Below are positions 1-9,549 of a stretch of 64,000 bases of DNA, in pieces. The DNA comes from Magnetaquicoccus sp039908525 (GTDB taxonomy: Bacteria; Pseudomonadota; Magnetococcia; Magnetococcales; Magnetaquicoccaceae): the NCBI GenBank assembly GCA_039908525.1, contig JAMOAY010000001.1, positions 62,001 through 126,000 of the forward strand, written 5' to 3'. Positions within the stretch are counted from its first letter, which is position 1, and each line of letters begins with the position of its first letter. Under the pieces are notes generated by a model. That model saw only the letters and a program-made list of their open reading frames with translations, was not told the DNA's origin and searched no databases. Both the position numbers and the translations under genes were made by a program.

Positions 1-1452
1 GTCCAGGCACACGGCCTGGTGCCCAACAAGCCGGAGTGGACGACAGCCACCCAACCACTCATCCAACAGGCGGGTGATCTGTATAACAAATCCCTGCGGA
101 CCAACGAACTGGAGCGGGCCGCCGGGCTGATAGAGGCCCTGGCCACACTCACCCCGGAGAGCGCCCCCGTGCAGGAGCAGGCCTTGGTGCTCTTCAAGAA
201 ACTGGGCCGCACCGCGCAGACCATCGAGACGGCCAAACGGGTTTTGAAGCTCAATCCTGCCCACTTCGTTGCCCACCAGGAGCTGGTGGATGACTGCATG
301 GCGCGCAAGGATCTGCAGGGGGAGTTGGGCTATCGCATCGCCCTGGCCCGGCTCCATCCACGGACCATTCCGACGGCCTTCCATTTGCAGGAAGTATACA
401 TGGCCCTCAGCGCGCTGCTGCTCATCCCCCTGGATCCGAACCGGGTGGCGTTGGTCGAGGCGCTGCAAGGGTTGGCGATCGCCATCCTGGCCGACAATCC
501 GGTGGCGGAAGGGGATGAACTGTTCCACAGCACCCGCTTCTATCAGGTCTCCATCGATGCCATCAACGCACGGGCCGTCAGCACGCCGTTGCCTCCCCCA
601 GCGCCCTGGCCCGCCATCGAGTTTGCCACCTCCACCGGTCGAGCCATGGATCTGGCGACCGCCAAAGCCCACATCGAACGGTCGGGGGCAGAGGTGATTT
701 TCTACATTGCCGCCGACCCGGTGTACGCCACCCGCCACGCCAAACGCTACCTCTCTTCCCTGGTCAAACACTGTGATGTGCCTTTTATGGTCGTCATACA
801 GGTGATCGGCGGTATGGGCCGTCTGCCGGAGTGGGCGGCAACCATCGGCGCCGATGACGAGCGCCTGCTGTTGGCGGCGGATGATTTTGAGCCGACCTCC
901 ATTCGCGCGCTCACCTGGAAGATCAACGAAAAAACGCCCATTCGTTCGCCACTGGTCTATTACCAATCGGCCCGCTTCCTGTGGCTCAGTTATCTTCTGG
1001 AGCAGTTCAACCGACCGATCATCGTCTCCGATGTCGATCAACTGTTGCAAAAAGGCATCCGGGAGATGTTGGTGCGTCTTACCCCCTGGGATGTGGTGTT
1101 CCACGAGGGAACCCGGAACATCAAGATGGCCGACCGTCTGATCGCCAACCTGCTGCTGGTCAAGCCGACAGAGGTGGGTCATCTGTTTGCGCGTTTTTTC
1201 CGCCACTACATGAGTTGGGCACTACAAAACGCCGAGCAGAAGGGCCATTACGCCTATTTTCTGGATCAGAATGCCCTGTTGATGGCTCGCCACCATCTGC
1301 AGTGGATGGGGCACAAGGCCCGTATAGGCTATTTTGACCAGCTGGATGTCAACGTTGGCATGTTCAAGTCCTACCAGGCCAATCCGTTCCGTTTCCTCTC
1401 TTTTTATACCGGATTCGACATGGATTCCCTGCCGGATGCCCAAGAAAGTTGA
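1..1452 (+). CDS. TPR / glycosyltransferase-like protein (5' end cut by window)
   Basis: The frame is open from base 1, so the true start may lie upstream; the first in-window start is a GTG at 19 with no clear ribosome-binding site. About residues 10-140 are helical and read like degenerate TPR repeats. The C-terminal half (about 215-470) alternates strands and helices like a nucleotide-sugar-dependent transferase, with a DVDQ acidic motif near residue 340 that could serve as a DxD metal site. No family is recognised with certainty. It opens the plus-strand block of the glycan locus, ahead of an FkbM methyltransferase and a GT2 enzyme, so a role in surface-glycan assembly is inferred from context. 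The acidic motif and the TPR-like part are visible; the activity is not proven. Confidence 0.6.
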   Translation, partial: VQAHGLVPNKPEWTTATQPLIQQAGDLYNKSLRTNELERAAGLIEALATLTPESAPVQEQALVLFKKLGRTAQTIETAKRVLKLNPAHFVAHQELVDDCMARKDLQGELGYRIALARLHPRTIPTAFHLQEVYMALSALLLIPLDPNRVALVEALQGLAIAILADNPVAEGDELFHSTRFYQVSIDAINARAVSTPLPPPAPWPAIEFATSTGRAMDLATAKAHIERSGAEVIFYIAADPVYATRHAKRYLSSLVKHCDVPFMVVIQVIGGMGRLPEWAATIGADDERLLLAADDFEPTSIRALTWKINEKTPIRSPLVYYQSARFLWLSYLLEQFNRPIIVSDVDQLLQKGIREMLVRLTPWDVVFHEGTRNIKMADRLIANLLLVKPTEVGHLFARFFRHYMSWALQNAEQKGHYAYFLDQNALLMARHHLQWMGHKARIGYFDQLDVNVGMFKSYQANPFRFLSFYTGFDMDSLPDAQES

Positions 1453-1458
1453 ACGGTT

Positions 1459-1491
1459 GGGGGAGGAGTATGTCCAGGGCTCTCCTCCCCC
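1459..1491 (+). terminator. Possible terminator hairpin after the first gene
   Basis: A perfect 10-bp inverted repeat (GGGGGAGGAG at 1459-1468, CTCCTCCCCC at 1482-1491) with a 13-nt loop begins 7 bases after the stop codon. There is no T-tract after it, so it may be a weak or Rho-assisted terminator or simply an mRNA-stabilising stem. Confidence 0.35.
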
Positions 1492-1650
1492 TGACGCCAT
1501 CGGCAGGATGGCAGGCCGACCACAGGATCTCTTGCGGTAAAAGAGTCTGTTCGGTAGACTGACCCGTTGTGGGGAGGTGGGGTGCTTGATTCATGATGGC
1601 GTCCTGCCCTGGCCCTTGTTCTTCCCAACCCTCTGCAACCAGGATCGGCC

Positions 1651-2388
1651 ATGTCACGCTACCGCAACGTCATCACCCCCACCCTGCACGGTCCCATGAT
1701 CATCAACCGTTACGATACGGGTATCGGGTACATCATCAGCCAGGAGGGCAGTTGGGACAACAACGAGGTCGATCTGGTGCGCAACCTGCTCGCCCGGGCG
1801 GTCACCGATGGCAGCCGCATGGTGATACTGGATATCGGGGCCAACATCGGCTCGCACACCCTGGCTTTTGCGCGTCTGCCCAATGCCGAAGTGCATGCCT
1901 TCGAGGCACAGAGGTTGATCTTCCTGATGATGGCCGGCACCATGGCCATCAACAGCCTGGACAATGTCTACGTCTACAACCGGGCCGTCGCCGAGGTGAG
2001 CGGCCTGGAGATCAGCTTTCCTGCCGTCAACTACGACCATCCCGCCAACTTCGGCGCCTTGGAACTGGCCGAGGCGCGTATCAAGGATTTCAAGGGGGCC
2101 CGTCTGGCGGAAAGAATGGAGACCGTCACCACCCTGTGCGTGGACGATCTGAAACTGACCGATGTGCGTCTGATCAAAGTGGATGTGGAGGGCATGGAAC
2201 ATCGGGTGTTGCGCGGGGCCCAAAAGACCATTGCGCGGGACAGGCCGTTCGTCTACCTGGAAATCCACAAGACGCCTGAGCTGGAGGCCATCTCCAAACT
2301 GCTGACCGACCTGGACTACACCTTCTACAAAGCCTCTGACCGGGATATCCTGGCCACCCCGAGAGAAAAAGCAACGTTCGTTCACTAA
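1651..2388 (+). CDS. FkbM family SAM-dependent methyltransferase
   Basis: This 245-residue protein is a class I methyltransferase of the FkbM type, which usually O-methylates sugars or related hydroxyls. The SAM-binding motif I is ILDIGANIGSHT (about residues 54-65). It is followed by an acidic strand end (HAFEAQ) and later by the family's RLIKVDVEGMEHRVLRGA stretch (about 172-189), the FkbM signature. The ATG at 1651 has an AGGA eight bases upstream. It lies between a glycosyltransferase-like gene and an unknown glycan-locus gene, so its substrate is probably a sugar of the surface polymer or of glycosylated flagellin. The family is clear; the substrate is inferred. Confidence 0.85.
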   Translation: MSRYRNVITPTLHGPMIINRYDTGIGYIISQEGSWDNNEVDLVRNLLARAVTDGSRMVILDIGANIGSHTLAFARLPNAEVHAFEAQRLIFLMMAGTMAINSLDNVYVYNRAVAEVSGLEISFPAVNYDHPANFGALELAEARIKDFKGARLAERMETVTTLCVDDLKLTDVRLIKVDVEGMEHRVLRGAQKTIARDRPFVYLEIHKTPELEAISKLLTDLDYTFYKASDRDILATPREKATFVH

Positions 2389-2451
2389 ATCTGGGCGACA
2401 TCAATGGAAACTTTTGGTTCTTGCAAAAGGTAAACAGGAAGCCGCAAACAG

Positions 2452-3972
2452 ATGGAAATTTCAAAAGAGCTTGGTCTGCCACCCTTTGTAAAAACAAATT
2501 TATTACCCCTTGAGTTGAATTATTACGGGGCCGCCAGAATGGTGGCCGATCGGTTGGGCATCAAAGACCCTCCTGTGAGTTATGTCAGTTGGAAACACGG
2601 CTGGATACCGGAAATCATGTATGTCCAGCAATTGGCTGCGGACAGTCACATCGGTGTCAACGGCCACCCCGACGCGACGGTGATCCTGCCTGCCCACAAA
2701 AAAAGACCCTATCTGGTCGGCGTCAAGGCACAGGAAACCCTGCTGCAAGAGAATGGCTTCCCCGACAGCAAGGCCGTTGGCCTCCCCTTCAGTTATGTGG
2801 AACGGGATCCCGCCGTGCAGAGAGTTCCGGGGTCTCTGCTGGTGATGCCTACCCATGTCTTGACGGGCAACACCGTGGTCCGGGCCGATGAAATTGAATA
2901 TTTGGAATATATCCAATCGATCGCCCATTTGTTCTCCAGGGTTGTGTTCTGTGTCAATTTAGGTTGTTTATCCAACGGACTGTGGATCAACAACCTGGAA
3001 AAATACGGGTTTGACTATGTTTGGGGCGCCGGCATGATGGACCAGATGGCGCTGTTCCGGATGCGGAGGATATTTGATACGTTCGAGTACATGACCTCCC
3101 ATGGCATGGGCTCTCATGTTGTCTATGCCGGGCTGTGTGGTGTCAAGGTTTCTCTGGCGGGACCACTGGACCACTGCCCCCAAGACATGAACAAAAACAT
3201 TCCAGCCTGGCGCGATGAGGAGCAGCGAAAAGGCTTGATCCATGCGGCCAGGGTGCTCCAGCACGATTACCTGAAAAAAAGATATCCCTGGCTGTATACG
3301 GAACCCAACCAGGGTGTGGAGTGTGTCGAGTGGGCCAAGGAGGAGATCGGGTACCACAACAAGGTCTCTTTTGAGGAGCTCGCGCAGCTGTTTGGCTGGA
3401 GATCCCAGAAAACGGTCCGTTCAGAGAGCTTTCTGGAAGCTGCTTTTCGTGTGGACTCGACCGGGAATGTTGCGGAATTTGTTCAATTTGCACAGACAGC
3501 CCCGCACGATCCCCAGGCGATGCTGCAGGCTGTCTCCCAGCTGCTCGCCAGCAAAAAGGTGCGTTCGGCCTATATTCTGGCCATGCTGCTCGCCAAAAGG
3601 GGGTACCGGAATGCGGTCACCGCCCTCGCGCACAGCATGGGCGGGTTGGTTTACAACAATCCCGCAGAGATGGCCAATGGATTGGACAAGCTGCCGTCCC
3701 TTGTGGATGCTCTGTCTGGCGAGCAACAACGGGTTCTGATCGACCAGTTGCTCGTGCCCAATCTCTCCCCTGTGTTGTCTGCAGCCATGGAAGAGGGATC
3801 CGACCCTCTCCAAATCCAGCGTATCCTCTCCCTCGTACACGCGGCGGCGCCTCGTTTGCGTGATTCCGTGCGTCGGGAAAACGCATCCGAAACCTTGTCA
3901 AAGGAAGAGGAACAGCGACAGCGGGCACACGCTCAGCAACTCCTGCAGGATTGGCAAGAAGGCGGCGTCTGA
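2452..3972 (+). CDS. Unrecognised glycan-locus protein with a C-terminal shared helical module
   Basis: This 506-residue protein matches no family I can name. Residues 1 to about 330 mix strands and helices and contain many aromatic residues; this half could be a transferase, but I see no diagnostic motif. Residues about 334-470 are helical and align well with the N-termini of the two large GT61 proteins at 18,467 and 22,691: shared landmarks are VDSTGN versus LDSNGD and LDANDD, then RSAY or YTAY, then GGLVY, NLVFG or GLVYG, and finally APRLRD, VPSFRG or VPRFRE. The tail after 480 is charged and Gln-rich. An AGGAAG lies upstream of the ATG. Base composition in the 5' part is somewhat more AT-rich than in its neighbours, which could mean separate acquisition. 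Confidence 0.6.
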   Translation: MEISKELGLPPFVKTNLLPLELNYYGAARMVADRLGIKDPPVSYVSWKHGWIPEIMYVQQLAADSHIGVNGHPDATVILPAHKKRPYLVGVKAQETLLQENGFPDSKAVGLPFSYVERDPAVQRVPGSLLVMPTHVLTGNTVVRADEIEYLEYIQSIAHLFSRVVFCVNLGCLSNGLWINNLEKYGFDYVWGAGMMDQMALFRMRRIFDTFEYMTSHGMGSHVVYAGLCGVKVSLAGPLDHCPQDMNKNIPAWRDEEQRKGLIHAARVLQHDYLKKRYPWLYTEPNQGVECVEWAKEEIGYHNKVSFEELAQLFGWRSQKTVRSESFLEAAFRVDSTGNVAEFVQFAQTAPHDPQAMLQAVSQLLASKKVRSAYILAMLLAKRGYRNAVTALAHSMGGLVYNNPAEMANGLDKLPSLVDALSGEQQRVLIDQLLVPNLSPVLSAAMEEGSDPLQIQRILSLVHAAAPRLRDSVRRENASETLSKEEEQRQRAHAQQLLQDWQEGGV

Positions 3973-4005
3973 CGTGCGGGCGGAGGCTTTCCAAGGAGAA
4001 TTGTC

Positions 4006-5049
4006 ATGATACACGGGGGAGACACCGACCAACCCTCTGTAACGATTATTATTCCGTTTTATAATGCGGACGCCTTCCGGCAGAGCATCCTGGCAACGGT
4101 CGCACGGATCCGCGCGCACGTGCCGACCTCGGAGGTGTTGTTCATAGACGATGGCTCCCAGGACTCGTTTCCTGAATCCCTCCGCCAACACGCAACCCTC
4201 CATCCGTTCATCAAGGTGTTAACCAATCCCGTCCGCTCTGGGCCGGGAATCGCTCGCAATCTCGGACTCAGCCAAGCGAGAGGGCGGTACATCGGTTTCC
4301 TGGATGTCGATGATGCACTCTATCCGGAACCTTTCGCCCGAATGGTCGATCACGCCATCCGACAGGCCGCTGAACTGGTTTCTTACGATGCGGACATTGT
4401 CGACATAGGAGGCAGAATACGCCACAGGAAGGATCTCTCTTTCCTCCGTGCGCCGCAAAAAGAGTGGCTGCGCGCCTTTCTGCGCGCAGAGATGGATGGT
4501 TCTGTTATTTTTACGCTGTTCCAAAGAGAGTTTTTGCTGAGAAATCAGATCCTCTTTCCAGCGGGCATTCATGAAGATCTGCCTGTATTGTTTAAAAGTT
4601 ACTACAAAGCAGAGAGAATTCATGTATGGGATGAACGGGTCTACCATAAAATTTCTGTCGCCACCTCGATCGTCCACACCATCGCAGAGGCACACATCCA
4701 CGGCATATTTGATGCCTACACGGCGATTCTCGGGTTTCTTGAGAGCGAAGGCCACACCATCGCATCGTTAAAGGATGAAATCAGATACGGTTTCACCGGA
4801 TTTGTCGCCGATCTCCTGACAAAGATCGTGACCAGCTCGCATACTGCAGAGGAAAAATTGCGCCTGTGCCGTCTGCTGGCGGACTCCATGCAAGAACGGT
4901 ACGGTCTGTTCGGGGGCATCCACGACAGGAACACCGGCAAGGATATCACCGTCGCCAACTTTGTGGATCTATTCTACAGGAGACACCCCTTCGCAGGGAT
5001 GGAGGAGTACAGGGCGTTCGAGGCCAGCTTCCACGCCGCGAGAAAATAG
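4006..5049 (+). CDS. Family 2 glycosyltransferase
   Basis: This 347-residue GT-A fold enzyme transfers a sugar from a nucleotide-sugar donor. The N-terminus shows the GT2 pattern SVTIIIPFYNADAF, then VLFIDDGSQDSF (first conserved Asp pair), the helix NLGLSQARGRYIGF, and DVDDAL, the DxD-type metal site at about residues 101-106. The C-terminal 130 residues are helical and less conserved, as is common when they set acceptor specificity. No membrane segment is visible, so it is probably cytoplasmic or peripheral. The ATG at 4006 is preceded by AAGGAG. It ends 18 bases from the convergent adenylating-enzyme gene. The family is certain; donor and acceptor are unknown. Confidence 0.9.
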   Translation: MIHGGDTDQPSVTIIIPFYNADAFRQSILATVARIRAHVPTSEVLFIDDGSQDSFPESLRQHATLHPFIKVLTNPVRSGPGIARNLGLSQARGRYIGFLDVDDALYPEPFARMVDHAIRQAAELVSYDADIVDIGGRIRHRKDLSFLRAPQKEWLRAFLRAEMDGSVIFTLFQREFLLRNQILFPAGIHEDLPVLFKSYYKAERIHVWDERVYHKISVATSIVHTIAEAHIHGIFDAYTAILGFLESEGHTIASLKDEIRYGFTGFVADLLTKIVTSSHTAEEKLRLCRLLADSMQERYGLFGGIHDRNTGKDITVANFVDLFYRRHPFAGMEEYRAFEASFHAARK

Positions 5050-5067
5050 GGACAGACCTCCCCCGGT

Positions 5068-6636
5068 TCAGGCCGTGTTTCGACCGCCCAGAATGGCTCG
5101 CATGCGCGCCGTTGCGTCGTAGTCGCGGTACCGTTCGGCCAGCTGACGCCTCATGATCTTGCCCATGGGATTGCGCGGCAAGGCATCGACAAACTCGTAG
5201 GCCATGGGTTGCTGGTAGTCGGCCAGTTGCCGCAGAGCAAAACGGCGCAGATCCCGCGCATCCGGGACAACCCCCTCGTGGGGCACCACCACCGCCAGCA
5301 CGGCCTCGCCCAAATGGCTGTCCGCAACGCCGAGCACGACACACTCCTTGACGTGCGCGTGCCGTGTCAGGCAGCCCTCCACATCGCCGGGATAGACATT
5401 GATGCCGCCCGTGATGATGATCTCTTTCTTGCGTCCCGCCAGAACCAGGAAGCCATCCTCGTCCAGACGCCCCATGTCTCCTGTCAGAAAAAACCCGTCC
5501 CGCATGGCCGCCGCCGTGGCTGCAGGATTCCCGTAATATCCGGAAAAGGCCATCGGGGTGCGACAGGCAATCTCACCGATGCTGCCGACGGGCAACACCT
5601 GGCCATCATCGTCCAGAATACGGAGTTCGACGCCCGGACAGACGGTGCCCACCGTGTGCAGCTTGGCCTCACCCTGTGCCAGAGAGAGGTTGGTGGCGAT
5701 GCTGATCTCCGAGGCACCATAGCACTCGTGCAAGGCACAATCCACCGTCTGCTTGAGCAGAAGCTTGGCCTCCCGGCTGATGGGGGCCGATGAAGAGACC
5801 AGGCATCTCAGGCTGCGCAGCGCCTGCCGCCCCGGGTCCACGGAGCGCATGATCGTCTCGATCTGGGATGAAACGGCAATGGTAAAACCCACCCGATGCC
5901 GTTCGACGGCCGTCAGCCACGACTGGGGGGAAAAACGGGGCAGGATGACGGCCGTGCCGCCGATGATCAGTGGCAGCAACACCAGGCGCTGGGCCAGCGA
6001 GTGATACATCGGCGTTCCTGTCAGGATGACTTCGCCCTCCTCCACCCCATACAGCGCCTGTGCCGCCAGGGCCCTTTTGATCTTGGTCTCCTGGGAGAGC
6101 AGGATCGGCTTTGGATCCCCGGTGGAACCGGAGGTCATGGTCAGAATAAAGGGAGAGTCGCCAGAGGAAACCGGGCCATCTGCGGCAGCATCGTCCCACG
6201 CTTCCTGCAACCATGCCTCATACGCGTGACACCCCTCCACCCGACCACCCACGCCGATGGCCTGCACCGCACCATCCAGCAACAACGTCGGGGAGGTCAA
6301 CACATCCTTGAGCACGGCATGCCAGGCAAACAGCGCCCGGACCCGGGCAGCAACAAATGCAGTGGTCAGAGCGTCTCGTCCCGTCGTGGTGTTCATCGGC
6401 ACAACCACCAACCCCAGTCTGGCAGCCGCCAACAAGATGATGGCAAAAGAGATGGAGTTGGGCAACAGAATCGCCACCGCATCGCCCCGAACCAAGCCGA
6501 TGGCATGCATCCCCGCCGCGCATTTGCGCGCCAACGCCACCACTTCGCGAAAAGTCAGACTCTCCTCGCCACAAACGACGGCCGTCCTGTCCGGCGACCG
6601 CGCCGCAGAGGCCACAACGTGTGAAAAGATGGCCAT
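5068..6636 (-). CDS. Acyl/aryl-adenylating enzyme (AMP-binding, ANL superfamily)
   Basis: This enzyme activates a carboxylic acid as acyl-AMP and would pass it to CoA or to a carrier-protein thiol. The P-loop is TSGSTGDPKP (about residue 170), the YGASE region follows, then the GD hinge region (FLTGDMGRLDEDG) and the C-terminal catalytic Lys in NPMGKIMRR. Start choice: an ATG at 6636 lies six bases after the upstream stop; a TTG at 6645 overlaps that stop and is also possible. It is the last gene of a minus-strand run with radical SAM and acyl-carrier genes, so loading the neighbouring ACP is the simplest role. The acid it activates cannot be read from the sequence. Confidence 0.85.
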   Translation of the reverse strand: MAIFSHVVASAARSPDRTAVVCGEESLTFREVVALARKCAAGMHAIGLVRGDAVAILLPNSISFAIILLAAARLGLVVVPMNTTTGRDALTTAFVAARVRALFAWHAVLKDVLTSPTLLLDGAVQAIGVGGRVEGCHAYEAWLQEAWDDAAADGPVSSGDSPFILTMTSGSTGDPKPILLSQETKIKRALAAQALYGVEEGEVILTGTPMYHSLAQRLVLLPLIIGGTAVILPRFSPQSWLTAVERHRVGFTIAVSSQIETIMRSVDPGRQALRSLRCLVSSSAPISREAKLLLKQTVDCALHECYGASEISIATNLSLAQGEAKLHTVGTVCPGVELRILDDDGQVLPVGSIGEIACRTPMAFSGYYGNPAATAAAMRDGFFLTGDMGRLDEDGFLVLAGRKKEIIITGGINVYPGDVEGCLTRHAHVKECVVLGVADSHLGEAVLAVVVPHEGVVPDARDLRRFALRQLADYQQPMAYEFVDALPRNPMGKIMRRQLAERYRDYDATARMRAILGGRNTA

Positions 6637-6641
6637 GGCAG

Positions 6642-7955
6642 TCAAATCAGAATGTTGGACAAAATGCGCTCCCGACCGACACCGAGTCCCAGTATGGTAT
6701 CGACGATTTCCTTGTAGAACAGACCGGAAGCGATCAGGATCGACGCATCATCCTGCGTGATGGCCTGTGGCGGGTAGACAGGGGCGCCATGGAACTCCCT
6801 GTTCTGCTTCTTCGGGTCACTGTCCACAAAATAGCGGACACGATATTTTCTCAACGACGGGGCGTTCTCAAGCAGAAATTCTGCGTACTCCCCTGTGCCC
6901 CATATCACGACATCCTGCAGATCTTCGCCCTGCCGCTCCGCATACGACTGGATGAACTGGAGCACGGCAGGCGGCGTATCGGCATCCACGTTGACTTCGA
7001 CGAGACGGGCAGCCATCTGTCCGGTACGAAAGCAGATGTGATCGTCAAACGTGCAGGTGTGGGCGCCCGCCTGTGTCAACAGATGTCTCAAGTAGAGGAT
7101 CGCCAAACCCCGCTCCGGGGAAACATCCTCCTCCTTGAAATTGGTGCTGACCAGGAAACTGGCCCCGGCCAGCCCCTCATGCTGGATGTCACGAACAAAA
7201 CCGGTGATTTCTGCAATGCTGTGGTTGTCTTCTGTCAGGATATATTTGATCAGCACATTGCGCGGCGCCCTGTCAAAATATCTCTTCAGGTGGGTCAACA
7301 CCTTGCGATACTGGTTGACCCCACGCACCTTGCGAAAGGTCTCCACGCTGCCAGCATCCACGCTGGTGACAAGCTCCGCCCTGTCCGTCTCCAACAATCG
7401 GGCAATCGGCTCGGAAAAATTGATCGCATTGGAAAAAAAACGCTGGCCTTTCGGCTTCAATTCGTCCGCAACACAATCAAGCAGTTCCGAAAAATTTTCC
7501 AGAAGGGTCGGTTCCCCCCCGCCCCAGGCGACGCGCAGGTCACCCGCAATCCGCTCCTCGGCCACCAGACGGCGCAAGAAGGCGATCAGGTCGTAGTTGG
7601 CACTTTTGTCGCCATGGTAGGTGTCGCTGCAATATTGACAACGCATATTGCATTTGGAGTGATGCTCGATGGAAAGGGTGTCGAACCGCTCCTCAGCCAC
7701 TGCGGACCATTGCCGCTTTTCCAGGAAAGGACAGCCCGTGCAATCTGTCTGCACGCCGGCATTGATGCGATCGATCATGGCCTGTTTTTCACGAATCACC
7801 CGCGCAGGAGAGAGCTCCTCACCGGGAGCCACGCTGCAAATCCTCACATCCCCACGCAGAGCGCCCTGGACAAAAAACCGCTTGCAGCAATGCCGCAACT
7901 CGTCTGGAGCAAAATAAATGGCACGCTGCAGATACTGGCAACTGATCGTTTCCAT
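6642..7955 (-). CDS. Radical SAM protein with C-terminal Rossmann-like domain
   Basis: This 437-residue protein has the radical SAM cluster motif CNMRCQYC (Cys102, Cys106, Cys109), preceded by SIEHHS and followed by the GGGEPTL motif that contacts SAM. Extra N-terminal cysteines (Cys23, Cys24, Cys40 and the pair in DCTGCPF, residues 72 and 75) could bind a second metal centre. The last 100 residues (from VVIWGTGEYAEFLLE) form a Rossmann-like GxGxxA domain with a FVDSD strand end, a piece often seen in sugar-biosynthesis proteins. The ATG directly abuts the stop codon of the acyl carrier gene (TAG then ATG), so the two are translationally coupled. The chemistry is unknown; modification of a carrier-bound or sugar substrate is inferred. 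Confidence 0.8.
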   Translation of the reverse strand: METISCQYLQRAIYFAPDELRHCCKRFFVQGALRGDVRICSVAPGEELSPARVIREKQAMIDRINAGVQTDCTGCPFLEKRQWSAVAEERFDTLSIEHHSKCNMRCQYCSDTYHGDKSANYDLIAFLRRLVAEERIAGDLRVAWGGGEPTLLENFSELLDCVADELKPKGQRFFSNAINFSEPIARLLETDRAELVTSVDAGSVETFRKVRGVNQYRKVLTHLKRYFDRAPRNVLIKYILTEDNHSIAEITGFVRDIQHEGLAGASFLVSTNFKEEDVSPERGLAILYLRHLLTQAGAHTCTFDDHICFRTGQMAARLVEVNVDADTPPAVLQFIQSYAERQGEDLQDVVIWGTGEYAEFLLENAPSLRKYRVRYFVDSDPKKQNREFHGAPVYPPQAITQDDASILIASGLFYKEIVDTILGLGVGRERILSNILI

Positions 7956-8207
7956 CTAGGACCCCATTTTGGATTTGACCATGGCAGCCACACCCCCTAT
8001 GGTGCGAAACGCATCCGACTGCGTATCCTCAGCGCTCAAGGCAATCCCGAAGCGCTCCTCCAACTCCAGGATGAAACCGATAATCTCCAGGGAACCGATC
8101 AGCCCGAGATCCAGATAGCGACAGCGCAACAGATCCGCCCGATCCTGTGGCAGGCTCCCCCGCTTTTCCAGATAACTGATCACGAAATCAACAGGTTCTT
8201 CAATCAT
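7956..8207 (-). CDS. Acyl carrier protein
   Basis: This 83-residue acidic four-helix protein has the acyl-carrier layout. The phosphopantetheine attachment serine is in LGLIGSLEII (about residue 39), with the usual hydrophobic positions around it and a FGIALSAED helix after. The canonical DSL is replaced by GSL, a change often found in dedicated, non-fatty-acid carriers. A GAGGG lies upstream of the ATG. It sits between an oxidoreductase gene and a radical SAM gene, with an adenylating enzyme just beyond, so it probably carries a specialised acyl or aminoacyl group for glycan decoration and is not the housekeeping ACP of fatty-acid synthesis. Confidence 0.82.
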   Translation of the reverse strand: MIEEPVDFVISYLEKRGSLPQDRADLLRCRYLDLGLIGSLEIIGFILELEERFGIALSAEDTQSDAFRTIGGVAAMVKSKMGS

Positions 8208-8250
8208 GCGTCGCCCTCAAACACGGATGTGCAGGCTGATTTCCAAACGA

Positions 8251-9438
8251 TTACAATGGCTGCCAGGAGCGCTCCCGGTCGGAAGCACGGGCGGAGGCAA
8301 ACAGCCGCAACCCCCGTTCCGAATGGTCCAAACCGTACACATACGGATTGGTGTGATGACCGCTGTGGCGAAACTCTGTCAGGGCCTCCGCAATGTCCAC
8401 GTACAGGTTGGCAAAGGCCTCGACAAAACCGGACGGGTGCCCCGCCTTGAAACGGTTGTAGCGCAGCGCCTTGGCCACGGTCACGTTGCCACCCCGGTCC
8501 AGGGTGGTACGCAAACCGTCGATGGTTGCAAACTGGAGCGATTCGGGCTCCATCTGATACCACTCCGCACTGCCCCGATCCCCATAGACGCGCACCCGAA
8601 GACCGTTGCGATTGCCGATTGCCGTTTTGGTGAACCAGAAACTGCCCGTCATGCCGCTGGCAAAATTCATCCACATCAGAGAGGTGTCAACAATGCCATG
8701 ATAGGGTGCGTAGTTTTTAAAATTCGCCATCACCTCTGTCGGTTCCTGCCCGGTCAGGAATACGACCAGGTGGTACAGATGCGCGCCCAGATCCAGACAG
8801 ACCATGGGCACCTCCCCCTCGGCCAATCTCCACCGTTGCGGCGTCGGCACATCGTGACCTGCGATCGGGGGCGGGCGGACAAACCCCTCCTGGGGCATCT
8901 CGACGTGGATCTGGTTGATATCGCCCAACCGGCCCGAGTGAATCATCTCCCTCAGTTCCCGAACCATGGGATAACCGCTATAGTTATAGGTGACGGCAAG
9001 GAACGCGCCGCGACCGACACAGGCGGTACGCACCCGGTCGATGCCTGCCGTCGAATCGGCCAGTGTTTTTTCACAGATGACCGGTATCCCACGTTCCAAC
9101 AGCGCGCACACCGTATCGGGATGATCCGGGGTGGGCGTCAAGACGGCAACGGCATCCAATCGTCCGGTCTCTGCCTCAATCAGCGCCTCCAGCGAGTCAT
9201 GGACCCGCTCTGCAGCGATGTGCCAGGCGCGACCGGTATGGCGGTTGACCTCCCGGTTGCGGCTGAACACACCACACTCCAACCGCCAGCGACCATCCAG
9301 CTGACTGGCCGAAAAATGGGCCTGGCCCACCGCCGAACTCAAGCCACCCCCGACAAAACCCAGCGAGAGAGGCCGCTGCGCACCCGACACCGTGTTGGCA
9401 GATCCCAGAACCATATCACCACCCGACCTTATTTCCAT
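8251..9438 (-). CDS. Gfo/Idh/MocA family oxidoreductase
   Basis: This is an NAD(P)-dependent sugar or cyclitol dehydrogenase-like protein of 395 residues. The dinucleotide-binding turn is LGFVGGGLSSAVG (about residues 24-36). The conserved catalytic-region motif reads CEKTLA (about 124-129), in place of the common EKP. A C-terminal sheet domain with AWHIAA, VTYNYSG and DLGAHLYHL segments follows; the GAHLYHL histidines sit where family members place catalytic residues. The start is uncertain between the ATG at 9438 and one at 9414, which has an AAGG upstream. In this locus it may oxidise a nucleotide sugar or a decoration precursor; substrate unknown. Confidence 0.82.
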   Translation of the reverse strand: MEIRSGGDMVLGSANTVSGAQRPLSLGFVGGGLSSAVGQAHFSASQLDGRWRLECGVFSRNREVNRHTGRAWHIAAERVHDSLEALIEAETGRLDAVAVLTPTPDHPDTVCALLERGIPVICEKTLADSTAGIDRVRTACVGRGAFLAVTYNYSGYPMVRELREMIHSGRLGDINQIHVEMPQEGFVRPPPIAGHDVPTPQRWRLAEGEVPMVCLDLGAHLYHLVVFLTGQEPTEVMANFKNYAPYHGIVDTSLMWMNFASGMTGSFWFTKTAIGNRNGLRVRVYGDRGSAEWYQMEPESLQFATIDGLRTTLDRGGNVTVAKALRYNRFKAGHPSGFVEAFANLYVDIAEALTEFRHSGHHTNPYVYGLDHSERGLRLFASARASDRERSWQPL

Positions 9439-9549
9439 CCGAAGCGGTTGGCTGCCAGGGCCACCCCACGCCGCGTGTCGAACCGGCCCAAGCCCCTCGC
9501 CCAGCCAACACCCTCCGTGACTCTAGCACAACGTCTCCCCCCGAAGCAA

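Noticed and set aside
5050..5067. A shared terminator between the convergent GT2 and adenylating-enzyme genes
   Set aside because: The 18-base gap has no inverted repeat or T-tract.
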